DNA from: Bradyrhizobium manausense
Lineage (GTDB): Bacteria; Pseudomonadota; Alphaproteobacteria; Rhizobiales; Xanthobacteraceae
Length of the DNA stretch: 64,000 bases
Direction of reading: 5' to 3'
NCBI RefSeq assembly: GCF_018130615.1
Contig: NZ_JAFCKB010000005.1
Location: 186,001 to 250,000, forward strand
Shown here: in pieces, positions 1 to 8,616 of the stretch
Position numbering within the stretch: position 1 is the first letter of the stretch
Layout: each line of letters opens with the position of its first letter
Notes under the pieces: generated by a model
Databases searched by the model: none
Seen by the model: the letters and a program-made list of their open reading frames with translations, nothing else
Told to the model about the DNA's origin: nothing
Made by a program: the position numbers and the translations under genes

Positions 1-64
1 AAGGATGCTCGATCATACGGCTGCGATGCTCTTCCGAACGAAACGTCAGACAGGGAGTAAGACG

Positions 65-493
65 ATGAGTATCTGGAAAGTGGCGATTGCCTGCTCGCTG
101 ACGGTTGGGGTCATGGCCGGCCAAATCCAGCAGGCAGCAGCGGCGCCGATGCCGACCAATGTCGCGACCATGAAGGCTGCGGCTGGCGATGACGTCACAC
201 AGGTGCATTGGCGCGGCGGTGGATGGGGCTGGGGTCTCGGTGGCCTTGCAGCGGGTGCGATCATCGGCGGCGCCATCGCCAGCGGAGCGCCTTATGGTTA
301 CGGCTACTATGGCGGCGGGCCATATTACGGCGGCTACGGTTACCCCGGCTACGGCTATGGTTACGCGCCGGCCTATTATGGCTACGGCTATGGACCAGCC
401 TATCCGCGATACTATCGGCCCTACCGTCCATATTACGGCTATTATCGACCGTACCGGGTCTATCACCGTCACTATTATCGCGGCTATTGGTGA
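65..493 (+). CDS. Gly/Tyr-rich secreted protein
   Basis: A 142-residue protein with an N-terminal signal peptide (residues 1 to about 28, ending AAAAP) and a hydrophobic glycine stretch (WGLGGLAAGAIIGGAIASG) followed by about 65 residues made almost only of Gly, Tyr, Pro and Arg. The ATG at 65 follows a GGGAG ribosome site; an earlier in-frame ATG at 5 would put a charged extension before the signal peptide, so I prefer 65. Proteins of this composition are common in Bradyrhizobium as exported, probably surface-associated proteins. No enzymatic motif is visible and the function is unknown. Confidence 0.75.
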   Translation: MSIWKVAIACSLTVGVMAGQIQQAAAAPMPTNVATMKAAAGDDVTQVHWRGGGWGWGLGGLAAGAIIGGAIASGAPYGYGYYGGGPYYGGYGYPGYGYGYAPAYYGYGYGPAYPRYYRPYRPYYGYYRPYRVYHRHYYRGYW

Positions 494-823
494 GCGGTCG
501 TTGCCTGGGCATGACCTGGAAAGCTGCTTCGCTCTTTCCCGGATCATGCTCTAGATAGGTTCATGCAGACGAGATGCGCGAGCACGATCTCGCGGCACCG
601 AATTTGGTGTCAGTGGGAAGCGCAAAGCTCGCCGCTCATGTTCGGTTTGTAATCAAGGGAATGTGAGGCGAGGACAAAATCGCTGACTTGTCGCTGCCGG
701 TTGAAACGATCGTTCTCCTTTTGCCGACGCCGACAACAGCAGCATTGCTATTCGAAGCCGGTCTCTTGCAGTCGATGATGCGTCCGCCAAGATCAAATGG
801 ACGATAGAATCGGGAGACCGGCC
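494..823. other. intergenic region without recognised gene
   Basis: About 330 bases between the Gly/Tyr-rich protein and the oxidoreductase. I see no convincing reading frame with ribosome site, no strong hairpin and no repeat. It probably carries the promoter of the downstream gene. Confidence 0.5.
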
Positions 824-1669
824 ATGGGTCTGCAAGAAACAAGAATCGAATCGCTTCCCTTCGTCACCGCTGAACTCAATTACCTCGCGCCGGTGTCCGG
901 CACGCCACGGACCTACGCCTTCGATCCGCCGCCGGGGGAGCCGAAGAGCACCTCGCTGCCGGAGCCGCATCGGGTTCCGATCTTCGATGCGCGATTGATT
1001 GCGAACAACTTCTCCCTGGATCGCGAAGGCTTTGCGCTGGTACGTCATCCGAACCGGGTGAAGGACTTTTACAACGATGAGGAAATCCGCGCCGTCTATT
1101 ATCCCGCGGTCGAAGCCTTCCTGCGCGCGACGCTGAAGGCCGACCGCGTCGTCATCTTCGATCACACCGTGCGCAAGCGCGTCGCGGGCGCCGCCGATAT
1201 CCGCGACGGTGGTCCGCGCCAACCGGCGACGCGCGTCCATGTCGACCAGACCATCGTCTCCGGCGCCAACCGCGTGCGCGAGCATCTGCCCGGCGAGGCC
1301 GATGAGCTGCTCAAGGGGCGCGTCCAGGTGATCAATCTCTGGCGGCCGATCCGCGGACCCTTGCGCGATTCACCGCTGGCAATGGCTGACGGCACGACGG
1401 TTGCGCCCGAGGATCTCGTCGCCTCCGATCTCATCTATCCCAATCGTCGCGGCGAGACCTATTCGGTGAAATACAATCCGAACCATCGCTGGTTTTATTT
1501 CCCAGAGATGACGCCGGACGAGGCGCTGCTGCTCAAATGCTATGACTCTGCAAGCGATGGCCGCACCCGTTTCGGGCCGCACACGGCCTTTGTCGATCCG
1601 ACCACGCCGCCGGATGCCGCGCCGCGCGAGAGCATCGAGGTGCGCACGCTGGTCTTTCACAAACAGTAA
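824..1669 (+). CDS. CmcJ/NvfI family oxidoreductase-like protein
   Basis: 281 residues. The sequence has the layout of the CmcJ/NvfI (gibberellin GA4 desaturase-like) family of putative Fe(II)/2-oxoglutarate enzymes: FDARLIANNFSLDREGF near residue 65, a central VVIFDHTVRKR segment, then RVHVDQT and VINLWRPIRGP, which would hold the His-x-Asp metal ligands and the core strands, and RWFYFPEMTPDEALLLKCYDS near the C-terminus. The ATG at 824 has GGGAG upstream, whereas 797 does not. The gene stands alone and the substrate is unknown. The family assignment is from recalled motifs. Confidence 0.75.
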   Translation: MGLQETRIESLPFVTAELNYLAPVSGTPRTYAFDPPPGEPKSTSLPEPHRVPIFDARLIANNFSLDREGFALVRHPNRVKDFYNDEEIRAVYYPAVEAFLRATLKADRVVIFDHTVRKRVAGAADIRDGGPRQPATRVHVDQTIVSGANRVREHLPGEADELLKGRVQVINLWRPIRGPLRDSPLAMADGTTVAPEDLVASDLIYPNRRGETYSVKYNPNHRWFYFPEMTPDEALLLKCYDSASDGRTRFGPHTAFVDPTTPPDAAPRESIEVRTLVFHKQ

Positions 1670-1771
1670 CAATGTGTGATGGCACTGCCGGGCATCGCCC
1701 GGCAGTGGCTTGGGAACCAAGGGGAACCTGGCGACGTTGCAGCGCGGGGCAGGGTAACCGGGAGCGGTGCC

Positions 1772-2086
1772 GTGCGAGCGCAGCCGACGCTACTGTTTTG
1801 TCTGACCACTTTCTCGCTTTCAGCATTTTCCGTCGCCCACGCCGAAAGCGGGCTTGCGTCATACTATGGATATGGAAAAGCCGGCAGGGGCGGCGAGCTG
1901 ACCTGTGCGCACCGGACGCGTCCGTTCGGCAGCGTGCTCAGAGTGTCCTACAGCGGGCGGACGATCCAATGCCGTGTCAATGATCGTGGTCCCTTCATCC
2001 GCGGCCGCATCGTCGATCTATCCGTGCCCGCCGCCCGCGCGCTCGGCATGATGAGCGCCGGCGTGGTGCGGGTCTCGGTGGAATAG
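1772..2086 (+). CDS. RlpA-like double-psi beta-barrel septal ring protein
   Basis: 104 residues starting at a GTG with CCGGGAG upstream. A signal peptide (LLFCLTTFSLSAFSVAHA) precedes a minimal RlpA DPBB domain: ASYYG, AHRTRPFGS, RVNDRGPF and RIVDLS are all present, including the family's conserved Asp and His positions. RlpA family members are periplasmic peptidoglycan lytic transglycosylases or structural relatives. This one lacks the C-terminal SPOR domain of full RlpA and is only the catalytic-type barrel. A longer in-frame start at 1676 would add an unlikely leader. Confidence 0.8.
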   Translation: MRAQPTLLFCLTTFSLSAFSVAHAESGLASYYGYGKAGRGGELTCAHRTRPFGSVLRVSYSGRTIQCRVNDRGPFIRGRIVDLSVPAARALGMMSAGVVRVSVE

Positions 2087-2129
2087 CACTGCTGTCGCGC
2101 TATAGTGCTGCTCAAAGCAAGGGGGCGCT

Positions 2130-3299
2130 ATGGCCAGGATCAGGGTCGGTCTCGTCGGCTGCGGCTTCGTGTCGGAGCTGCACATGTATGCGTTCCGGCG
2201 CGTCTATGGTGTCGACGTCGAGGTTGCCGCTGTTGCCGCGCGCGGCGACCATGTCGTCGAATTCGCGGCCCGCCACAACATCCCGCGCGTCTATCGCAGC
2301 TTTGCGGAATTGGTCGCCGACCGCGTGCTCGATGTCGTCGACATCTGCACCCCGCCCAATCTTCATGCCGAGATGATCATCGCCGCCATGCAGGCCGGCA
2401 AGCACGTCATCTGCGAAAAGCCCTTCGCCGGCTATTTCGGTCGCGACGGCGACAGGCAGCCGATCGGCAAGCACGTGCCGAAGGCGCTGATGTATGAGCG
2501 CGTGCTGGAGGAGATGGACCGCACCCGCGCCGCGATCGAAGGCACGGATAAGCTCTTCATGTATGCCGAGGACTGGATCTACGCGCCGGCCGTGACCAAG
2601 ACCGCCGAAATCCTCAAGGCAACGAAAGACAAGATCCTGTTCATGAAGGGCGAGGAGAGCCATTCCGGCTCGCATGCCGCCCATGCCGCGCAATGGGCGA
2701 TGACCGGCGGCGGCTCGCTGATCCGGATGGGCTGCCATCCGCTTTCGGCCGTGCTCTATCTCAAGCAGGTCGAAGCCAAGGCGCGCGGTGAGATCATCAA
2801 GGTTGCCAGCGTCACCGGCGATGTCGGCAATGTCACGGCCGGCCTCAAGCCCGAAGAGCGCAGCTACATCAAGGCCAATCCGGTCGATGTCGAGGACTGG
2901 GGCACGCTGACCGCGACCTTCTCAGATGGCACCAAGGCCACCGTGTTCTCCGGCGACATGATCATGGGCGGCGTGCGCAATCTGATCGAGACCTACACCA
3001 GCGGCGGGTCCTTGTTCGCCAACATCACCCCGAACACGCACCTGATGAGCTACCAGACCTCCGAGGAGAAGCTCGCGAGCGTCTACATCACCGAGAAGGT
3101 CGACCGCAAAACCGGCTGGCAGTATGTCTGCCTCGAGGAGGAATGGACGCGCGGTTATCTCCAGGAGATCCAGGATTTCATGGAATGCGCCGCCACGGGA
3201 CGGCAGCCACTGTCGGACCTCGCGCTGGCCTACGAGACAATCAAGGTCAACTACGCCGGCTATTGGGCGGCGGAGGAGGGACGGCGCGTGGTGTTGTAA
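2130..3299 (+). CDS. Gfo/Idh/MocA family NAD(P)-dependent oxidoreductase
   Basis: 389 residues. The N-terminal Rossmann fold starts with RVGLVGCGFVSELH, and the family's EKP motif (residues 96-98, CEKPF) is present. The C-terminal half carries the substrate-binding beta-sheet domain, with GGSLIRMGCHPLSAVLYL containing the usual catalytic-site His. The family oxidises or reduces sugars, inositols and related polyols. AAGGGGGCG precedes the ATG. There is no transporter or kinase directly beside it, so the substrate cannot be inferred; the CUT2 sugar transporter lies about 2.5 kb downstream behind an opposite-strand gene. Confidence 0.88.
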   Translation: MARIRVGLVGCGFVSELHMYAFRRVYGVDVEVAAVAARGDHVVEFAARHNIPRVYRSFAELVADRVLDVVDICTPPNLHAEMIIAAMQAGKHVICEKPFAGYFGRDGDRQPIGKHVPKALMYERVLEEMDRTRAAIEGTDKLFMYAEDWIYAPAVTKTAEILKATKDKILFMKGEESHSGSHAAHAAQWAMTGGGSLIRMGCHPLSAVLYLKQVEAKARGEIIKVASVTGDVGNVTAGLKPEERSYIKANPVDVEDWGTLTATFSDGTKATVFSGDMIMGGVRNLIETYTSGGSLFANITPNTHLMSYQTSEEKLASVYITEKVDRKTGWQYVCLEEEWTRGYLQEIQDFMECAATGRQPLSDLALAYETIKVNYAGYWAAEEGRRVVL

Positions 3300-3458
3300 G
3301 ATGCCGATGCGCGTGCGCCGCTACCAGGCTCCGACAGCCATCATCACGACAATGGTCATGCAAGAGAGGCAGGCAATCGACGCAGCGTAGAACTCGGGCG
3401 TATTCAATGTTGCCTCCTGAAGCGGATGCCTGTCAGAGATATTGTTGCTGGGGCGTGA

Positions 3459-3638
3459 TTATTCCCTCGGGCGCTTCAACCCGGCCTCGTGTTGCGAGTC
3501 GACCCCATCCGGATCGGCGGGATCGTCGTCCGGCAGAAAGAGCTTTGGATGTTTACCCGTGAGCAGAAGCTGCTTGCGCATCTCGGCAAGGCGGGCGCGG
3601 CAAAATTCCTTGTAGAGCAGTTCGAATATGGCGGGCAT
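3459..3638 (-). CDS. small conserved hypothetical protein
   Basis: 59 residues beginning MPAIFELLYKEFCRARLAEM, an amphipathic helix, followed by a short acidic tail (DDDPADPDGV). The start at 3638 has GGGGGT five bases upstream on the minus strand; a second ATG at 3650 would add four residues. The composition and ribosome site look like a genuine small gene, but I recognise no domain and the role is unknown. Confidence 0.5.
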   Translation of the reverse strand: MPAIFELLYKEFCRARLAEMRKQLLLTGKHPKLFLPDDDPADPDGVDSQHEAGLKRPRE

Positions 3639-4088
3639 CGTGACCCCCATCGTTGCAAATCTACAATTTGAAAATTGCTAACCGCCGGTGCAGGGCTCGG
3701 TCATGCGAGCCGGTGCCGACTAAAACAAACCAGCGCCGAACGCGGCTGGTTGATTGGTTTGTACGTACGATGATGAAGCAGGGCTCATTATCTAGATCAC
3801 ACTCTAGAAGATTTTTATTTCAAAAAGACTTCGTCTCACAACCTGTGCGGAGCCCTTTGCGGTCAAAAATCCAACTACAGCGCGAAGAGAGTTACCTTTG
3901 GATGCAAGCGCCATCCGCTACAACGCCGTTCGTCGGGTTGGTGCCAGGCCGTGGCGAATGCCAAGTGTGCGCCCCCATTCTTCTGCTCTTGCAGGTGAAG
4001 ATGGCACGCGCGGCCGTCGGCGGCCGTTCTTGAGAACGGCCTAAGCGCCGGCTAAGGCGGGGAAGAGACAGCGTCCGCGGCGTGCGCC
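3639..4088. other. intergenic region, AT-richer, with one perfect hairpin
   Basis: About 450 bases between two minus-strand genes. The part around 3770-3860 is clearly AT-richer than its surroundings and has two CTAGA sequences. A perfect 9-bp stem with a 2-base loop lies at 4022-4041, just downstream of the binding-protein gene that ends at 4089. It lacks a T-tract but may mark the end of that transcript. No convincing gene is seen. Confidence 0.45.
4022..4041 (-). terminator. perfect hairpin downstream of the binding-protein gene
   Basis: GGCCGTTCT and AGAACGGCC form a 9-bp perfect stem around a 2-base loop, 48 bases beyond the stop of the minus-strand binding-protein gene. There is no run of T residues, so it could be an mRNA-stabilising hairpin or a factor-dependent end rather than an intrinsic terminator. 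Confidence 0.4.
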
Positions 4089-5399
4089 TCACGCTCCGTA
4101 AGTCGATCCCTTCGGCAGCGGAAACACCGGATCTTGCGTGCGGATGTTGGTCGGCCACACCACGGAGATATGCTCGCCAGCGTTCTGCATCACCACCGGC
4201 GTCGAGCGTTCGTTCTGGCCGGAGAGCGGCGTGCCCGGCGGGAAGAACTTCACACCGTAGCCCTGGATGGTGCCGCCGGGCGGGATGTCGACGTCGAGCG
4301 CGGCCTTGCGAATGGCCTCCGGTTCGAAGCTGCCATACTTCTCTTTCGCCACCGGCAGCACGTTGTTGAGCAGCACCCAGGTCTGGTTGAAGCCCATCGA
4401 GCAATGCGGCGGCACGTCGGTGGCGCCGGTCTTGGCCTGGTAGCGCGTGACCATGGTCTTGATCAGGTCGCCGATGCCGGGCGCGAGCTTCGAGGCATCG
4501 AGCAGCTGCGCCGGCACCGGATCGATGTTGCAGAAATTGTCGATGTCGGCGCCGAAGGTCGCGCGCAGCTTGTCGAGCTGGCTGTAGCCGGCGCCGGCGC
4601 CGAACAGCATCTTGAAGCGTAGGCCGCTTTCGCGGGCCTGGCGCAGGAACAGGGTGATGTCGGGATTGTAGCCGGCATGCGAGATCACATCGACCTTGGC
4701 GCGCTTGAGCTTGGTTACGAGCACCGACAGATCGGGTGCCGAGGCCGAATAGCCCTCACGCAGCACCACCTGGATGCCGGCCTCCTTGGCATAGGCCTCG
4801 TCGGCCGCGGCGACGCCGACGCCATAGGGACCGTCCTCGTGGATCAGTGCGACCTTGACGTCCTTCGGCTCCATGCCGAGCTTGCCCTTGGCGTGCTCGG
4901 TGAGGAAGCCGGCAAAAGCCTGGCCGTACTGGTCGGAATGGATCTGCGCGCGAAACACATATTGCAGGTTCTTGTCCTTGAACACGGCGGTCGAGACCGC
5001 GGTCGTGATCCAGAGGATCTTCTTCTGCTGCTCGACCTTCGCCGCCATCGGCACGGCATGCGCGCTGGAATAGACGCCGTTGATGATGTCGATCTTTTCC
5101 TGGCTGATCAGGCGCTCGGCCTCGTTGATGGCGACGTCGGCCTTGCTCTGGGAGTCGGCGGAGACGGGCACGATCTTGGTCTTGCCCCCGATGCCGCCCT
5201 TCTCGTTGACCAGATCGATGGCGATCTGCGCGCCGACCGAGGAGGCGACCGAGCCGCCGGCGGCGAATGGTCCGGTGAGATCGTAGATCAGGCCGATGCG
5301 CAAATTCTCGGCTTGCGCCTGGGCCCGGGTCCAATCGAGGCTGAGTGTGGCGGCGGTAGCCGCCGTACCCTTCAGCAGCTGCCTGCGTGAAGTCGGCAT
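4089..5399 (-). CDS. ABC transporter substrate-binding protein, branched-chain amino acid type, Tat signal
   Basis: 436 residues. It begins MPTSRRQLLKG, a twin-arginine signal, followed by a hydrophobic stretch and ...QAQAENLRIGLIYDLTGPF, the usual start of a mature LivJ/HAAT periplasmic receptor (type I fold). AINEAERLISQEKIDIINGVYSSAHA is the first-domain ligand region. GGAGGGAGGGA precedes the start at 5399; the longer frame to 5465 is basic and unlikely. The permeases and ATPases are not adjacent, so it is an orphan receptor in this window. The ligand is unknown. Confidence 0.85.
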   Translation of the reverse strand: MPTSRRQLLKGTAATAATLSLDWTRAQAQAENLRIGLIYDLTGPFAAGGSVASSVGAQIAIDLVNEKGGIGGKTKIVPVSADSQSKADVAINEAERLISQEKIDIINGVYSSAHAVPMAAKVEQQKKILWITTAVSTAVFKDKNLQYVFRAQIHSDQYGQAFAGFLTEHAKGKLGMEPKDVKVALIHEDGPYGVGVAAADEAYAKEAGIQVVLREGYSASAPDLSVLVTKLKRAKVDVISHAGYNPDITLFLRQARESGLRFKMLFGAGAGYSQLDKLRATFGADIDNFCNIDPVPAQLLDASKLAPGIGDLIKTMVTRYQAKTGATDVPPHCSMGFNQTWVLLNNVLPVAKEKYGSFEPEAIRKAALDVDIPPGGTIQGYGVKFFPPGTPLSGQNERSTPVVMQNAGEHISVVWPTNIRTQDPVFPLPKGSTYGA

Positions 5400-5873
5400 C
5401 CTATCCCTCCCTCCGAACCGTCGTTTGCGACTGGCTTTACTTTTTAGCGAGTATTTGGATGGCATGCACGAAAGTCAACATGCGCCGCACTAGGCAATTC
5501 GGACGCGCAGCCGTCCGAGATCACGCCGGCATTTTTCCCTGAGTATCATTCTTTTTGCGATGCGCTGATGGAGCGACTGCCTTGCTGCCGCTTGATCGGG
5601 ATCATTCGATGGCGCTGCATCAGTTCGGGCGCGAGCATCCACTTGTCACGCGTGCGTTTTCAGCTTCGTCCCCGGTGCGGCAGCGTCTCCCGCAATTGTG
5701 ATGGTTTTGCTCCATCCGTTCGCAGCGGGCCAGGGTTCATGACCGGCATTCGGCTTGTGCGCTTCGGAGGTTGCGTGCCATCCTAGCGGGGCAAATTGCA
5801 CGGGAAGTCCAATTTCCGGCTTGGCCATCGCGCCACGTTAAGGGTGGAACACAAAAGCTTAGGGAGAAGAGAC
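5400..5873. other. divergent promoter region
   Basis: About 474 bases between the minus-strand receptor and the plus-strand CUT2 sugar receptor. Both genes must be transcribed outwards from here. I see no convincing reading frame with a ribosome site and no clear palindrome. Confidence 0.5.
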
Positions 5874-7004
5874 ATGGTGTGGACGCTTCGTTTTGCGGGG
5901 CTGGCTTGCGCTGGCCTGTTGCTGTCCTCGGTCAGTGCCTTGGCAGGGCCCAAGGTCGTGTCCGGCCCGGGTGCCGATCCCGGATGCTTCAAGCCCTGGT
6001 CGTCCCAAACCAAGTTCTTCCAGTGGGACAAGAAGCCCGGGCCCTACAAGATTGCACTCGTCAACGGCTTCGTCGGCAACACCTGGCGCATCCAGATGGT
6101 GAAGACCGCGAAGGCCTTCGCCGCGCAGCCCGGCATCAAGGAGAATATCAAGGAGTTCAAGGTCGTCTCGACCGGCACCGATGTTGCAGCGCAACTCGGC
6201 GCGATGGAGGACTTCATCAATCAGGGCTTTGACGCCATCGTCACCATCGCGGTGGCGCCTGACGGCTTCGACCGCATCATCCGCCTCGCCGACAAGAACA
6301 ACGTCGTCGTGGTCCCCTTCGACAACGTCCTCGACACCGACAAGGTGATGATGGTCAACGAGGACCAGAAGGAAATGGGCCGCATGTCGGCGAAGTGGCT
6401 GATGGATGAGAGCGGCAAGAAGTCCGGCGACATTCTCGAGGTCCGAGGCCTGCCGGGCAATTCGGTCGACCGCGACCGCCATCTTGGCTTCCGCGAGGTC
6501 ATGGAAGCGCCGGGCAACAGCTTCAAGATCACCGAAGTGGTCGGCAATTGGGACACCGGCACCTCGCAGAAGGTGACGGCGGACGCGCTCGCGGTGCACG
6601 GCCATTTCGATGGCGTGTTCACGCAAGGTGGCTCCGATGGCACCGTGCAGGCGATGATGTCGGCAAAGCACCCGTTCGTCCCGATGTCGGGCGAGGGCGA
6701 GAACGAGTACCGCAAGCAGATTGCCGATCACGCCAAGGACGGGCTCAAGGGCATGTCCTACGGCCAGTCGCCAGCGCTGGTCGCCATCGCCACCAAGGCG
6801 GCGATCTCCGCGCTGCAAGGCAACGTCATGCCGCAGCTGATCTCGATCCCGATCCCGGTTGCGACCTACAAGGACCTGAAGCCCGGCACCAACTACTGGC
6901 CGGACCTCAACGCGAACTTCTTCGCGCCGAACCAGTTCACGCCCTGCGGCGTCAACTTCACGGCGCCGGAGATCATGTCGCAGAGCGAAAAGAACACCCA
7001 GTGA
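5874..7004 (+). CDS. sugar ABC transporter periplasmic binding protein (CUT2 type)
   Basis: 376 residues with a signal peptide (FAGLACAGLLLSSVSALAG). The mature part is a ribose/galactose-type periplasmic receptor: YKIALVNGFVGNTWRIQMVK, DFINQGFDAIVTIAVAPDGFDR, VVVVPFDN and VFTQGGSDGTVQAM are typical of the RbsB class. AGGGAGAAGAG lies upstream of the ATG. It is the first gene of a four-gene cluster, receptor-ATPase-permease-permease, separated from the ATPase gene by a strong hairpin. The ligand is not identifiable; the long N-terminal insert GPGADPGCFKPWSSQTKFFQWD is unlike short RbsB proteins. Confidence 0.88.
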   Translation: MVWTLRFAGLACAGLLLSSVSALAGPKVVSGPGADPGCFKPWSSQTKFFQWDKKPGPYKIALVNGFVGNTWRIQMVKTAKAFAAQPGIKENIKEFKVVSTGTDVAAQLGAMEDFINQGFDAIVTIAVAPDGFDRIIRLADKNNVVVVPFDNVLDTDKVMMVNEDQKEMGRMSAKWLMDESGKKSGDILEVRGLPGNSVDRDRHLGFREVMEAPGNSFKITEVVGNWDTGTSQKVTADALAVHGHFDGVFTQGGSDGTVQAMMSAKHPFVPMSGEGENEYRKQIADHAKDGLKGMSYGQSPALVAIATKAAISALQGNVMPQLISIPIPVATYKDLKPGTNYWPDLNANFFAPNQFTPCGVNFTAPEIMSQSEKNTQ

Positions 7005-7026
7005 GCGCATTGGAGATGTTGCGGTT

Positions 7027-7050
7027 GCGGCCCGGCTTTCGCCGGGCCGC
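7027..7050 (+). promoter_or_regulatory. intercistronic hairpin between receptor and ATPase genes
   Basis: GCGGCCCGGC, a TTTC loop, then GCCGGGCCGC: a perfect 10-bp GC stem, 22 bases after the receptor stop codon and 18 bases before the ATPase start. No T-tract follows. Such hairpins between a binding-protein gene and its transporter genes usually protect the upstream mRNA and lower downstream expression, giving more receptor than permease. That role here is inference. Confidence 0.6.
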
Positions 7051-7068
7051 TGCTGCGTGAGCCCTGCC

Positions 7069-8616
7069 ATGTCGGATGCTGCTCTGACCTCGCCCGCCTT
7101 CCTCGCCTTGTCCGGAATCTCCAAGCGTTACGCCGGTGTGCGCGCGCTCGAAGGTGTCGATTTTGCATGCGAGCGCGGCAAGATCCATGCGGTGCTGGGC
7201 GAGAACGGCGCTGGCAAGTCGACGCTGATCAAGATCATCGCCGGCGTCGTCCAGCCTGATGCGGGCACCATGCGGCTCGGCGGATCCGAGGTGAGCTTCG
7301 CGACACCATCCGCCGCCAATGCAGCCGGCGTCGTCTGCATCTTCCAGGAATTGTCGCTGATGCCCGACCTCTCGGTCGCGGACAACATCTCGATTGCGTC
7401 GCCGCCGCGCCGCTTCGGCCTCATCGATGCGCGAGCCCAGCGCCGCCGGGCCGAGGAGCTGCTGGCCGAGATCGGTTGCGAGGACGTCAATCCCCTGATG
7501 CGCGTGCGCGATCTGCCGTTGTCGCGCCGCCAGGTGGTGGAGATCGCCAAGGCGCTCGGCAAGAAGCCACAGCTTTTGATCCTCGATGAAGCTACGTCGG
7601 CTCTCACCAGTGCCGACGTCGAGAAGGTGTACGCCATGCTGGCGCGGCTCAAGGCCGAGGGCGTTGCCATTCTCTACATCTCGCACCGGATGCACGAGGT
7701 CGAGGCGCTGGCAGACCGCGCTTCCGTGTTTCGCAACGGGCGCCATATCGAGACCTTCGACAAAGGCAGGCGCTCGACCGCCGATATCGTTCAGCTCATG
7801 ATCGGACGCGACATTGCGGCCCAATATCCGCCAAAGCCCTCGCGTGGATCGCCGAAGCCCATGTTGGCTGTCGAGAATTTGAGCTGGGACAAGAGCCTCG
7901 ATGGCATCACGCTCCGCGTTGGTGCCGGCGAGATCGTCGGTCTCGGCGGGCTGGATGGCCAGGGCCAGAAATCCCTGCTGCTGGCGCTGTTCGGCGTGCT
8001 GCGTGGCGTCTCCGGGCAGGTCACCGTCGAAGGCCGCGAGGTGCGCCCGGGCTCACCGGCAGCGGCGAAGTCGGTCGGCATCGCGCTCGTGCCGGAGGAT
8101 CGCAAGACCGAAGGCCTGATGCTGCCGATGTCGATCGCGGACAATCTGGTGATCGCCTCACTCGACGCGATTTCGACCGGACCTCTGGTCGACCGCGCGC
8201 GCGAGAACGAGGCCATCAAGCGCGCCATCGCGCGGCTGCAGATCAAGATCGGTGCGCCCGGCGACGCGGTCTCCACGCTTTCCGGCGGCAATCAGCAGAA
8301 GGTCGTTCTCGCCAAATGGCTGATGACCGATCCGCGCATCATTTTGCTCAACGATCCCACGCGCGGCATCGACGTCGGTACCAAGCAGGAGCTTTACCGG
8401 CTGATGCGCGAGCTCGCGGACCAGGGCGCGGCCATCCTGTTCTACTCGACCGACTATGACGAGCTCATTGGCTGCTGCGACCGGGTGGCGATCATGTATG
8501 ACGGGCGCATCGTGCGCGAGCTCGAGGGTGACGATCTCAACGAGACCAACATCATCGCGAGCGCGCTGAACATCGACGCGGCGGCGCCTGGCACGCCCGG
8601 AGCTGCCCATGCTTGA
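7069..8616 (+). CDS. sugar ABC transporter ATPase with two nucleotide-binding domains (RbsA/CUT2 type)
   Basis: 515 residues in two ABC domains. The first has a full Walker A (GENGAGKST), an ABC-signature region altered to LPLSRRQVVEIAKAL, and LLILDEATSAL. The second has a degenerate Walker A (GLGGLDGQGQKS) but an intact signature LSGGNQQKVVLAKWL and NDPTRGIDVG. This asymmetry is normal for CUT2 ATPases, where the second site is not fully catalytic. A GTG at 7057 is an alternative start four codons earlier. The last 8 bases overlap the next gene (ATGCTTGA), which indicates translational coupling. Confidence 0.9.
   Translation: MSDAALTSPAFLALSGISKRYAGVRALEGVDFACERGKIHAVLGENGAGKSTLIKIIAGVVQPDAGTMRLGGSEVSFATPSAANAAGVVCIFQELSLMPDLSVADNISIASPPRRFGLIDARAQRRRAEELLAEIGCEDVNPLMRVRDLPLSRRQVVEIAKALGKKPQLLILDEATSALTSADVEKVYAMLARLKAEGVAILYISHRMHEVEALADRASVFRNGRHIETFDKGRRSTADIVQLMIGRDIAAQYPPKPSRGSPKPMLAVENLSWDKSLDGITLRVGAGEIVGLGGLDGQGQKSLLLALFGVLRGVSGQVTVEGREVRPGSPAAAKSVGIALVPEDRKTEGLMLPMSIADNLVIASLDAISTGPLVDRARENEAIKRAIARLQIKIGAPGDAVSTLSGGNQQKVVLAKWLMTDPRIILLNDPTRGIDVGTKQELYRLMRELADQGAAILFYSTDYDELIGCCDRVAIMYDGRIVRELEGDDLNETNIIASALNIDAAAPGTPGAAHA

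Noticed and set aside
653-1285. Long minus-strand frame opposite the oxidoreductase gene
   Set aside because: It mirrors the codons of the plus-strand gene, has no ribosome site and resembles no protein; a shadow typical of high-GC DNA.
3653-4033. 126-codon plus-strand frame in the region right of the small hypothetical gene
   Set aside because: The residues are mixed and basic, the frame crosses the AT-rich stretch and a hairpin, and there is no ribosome site.
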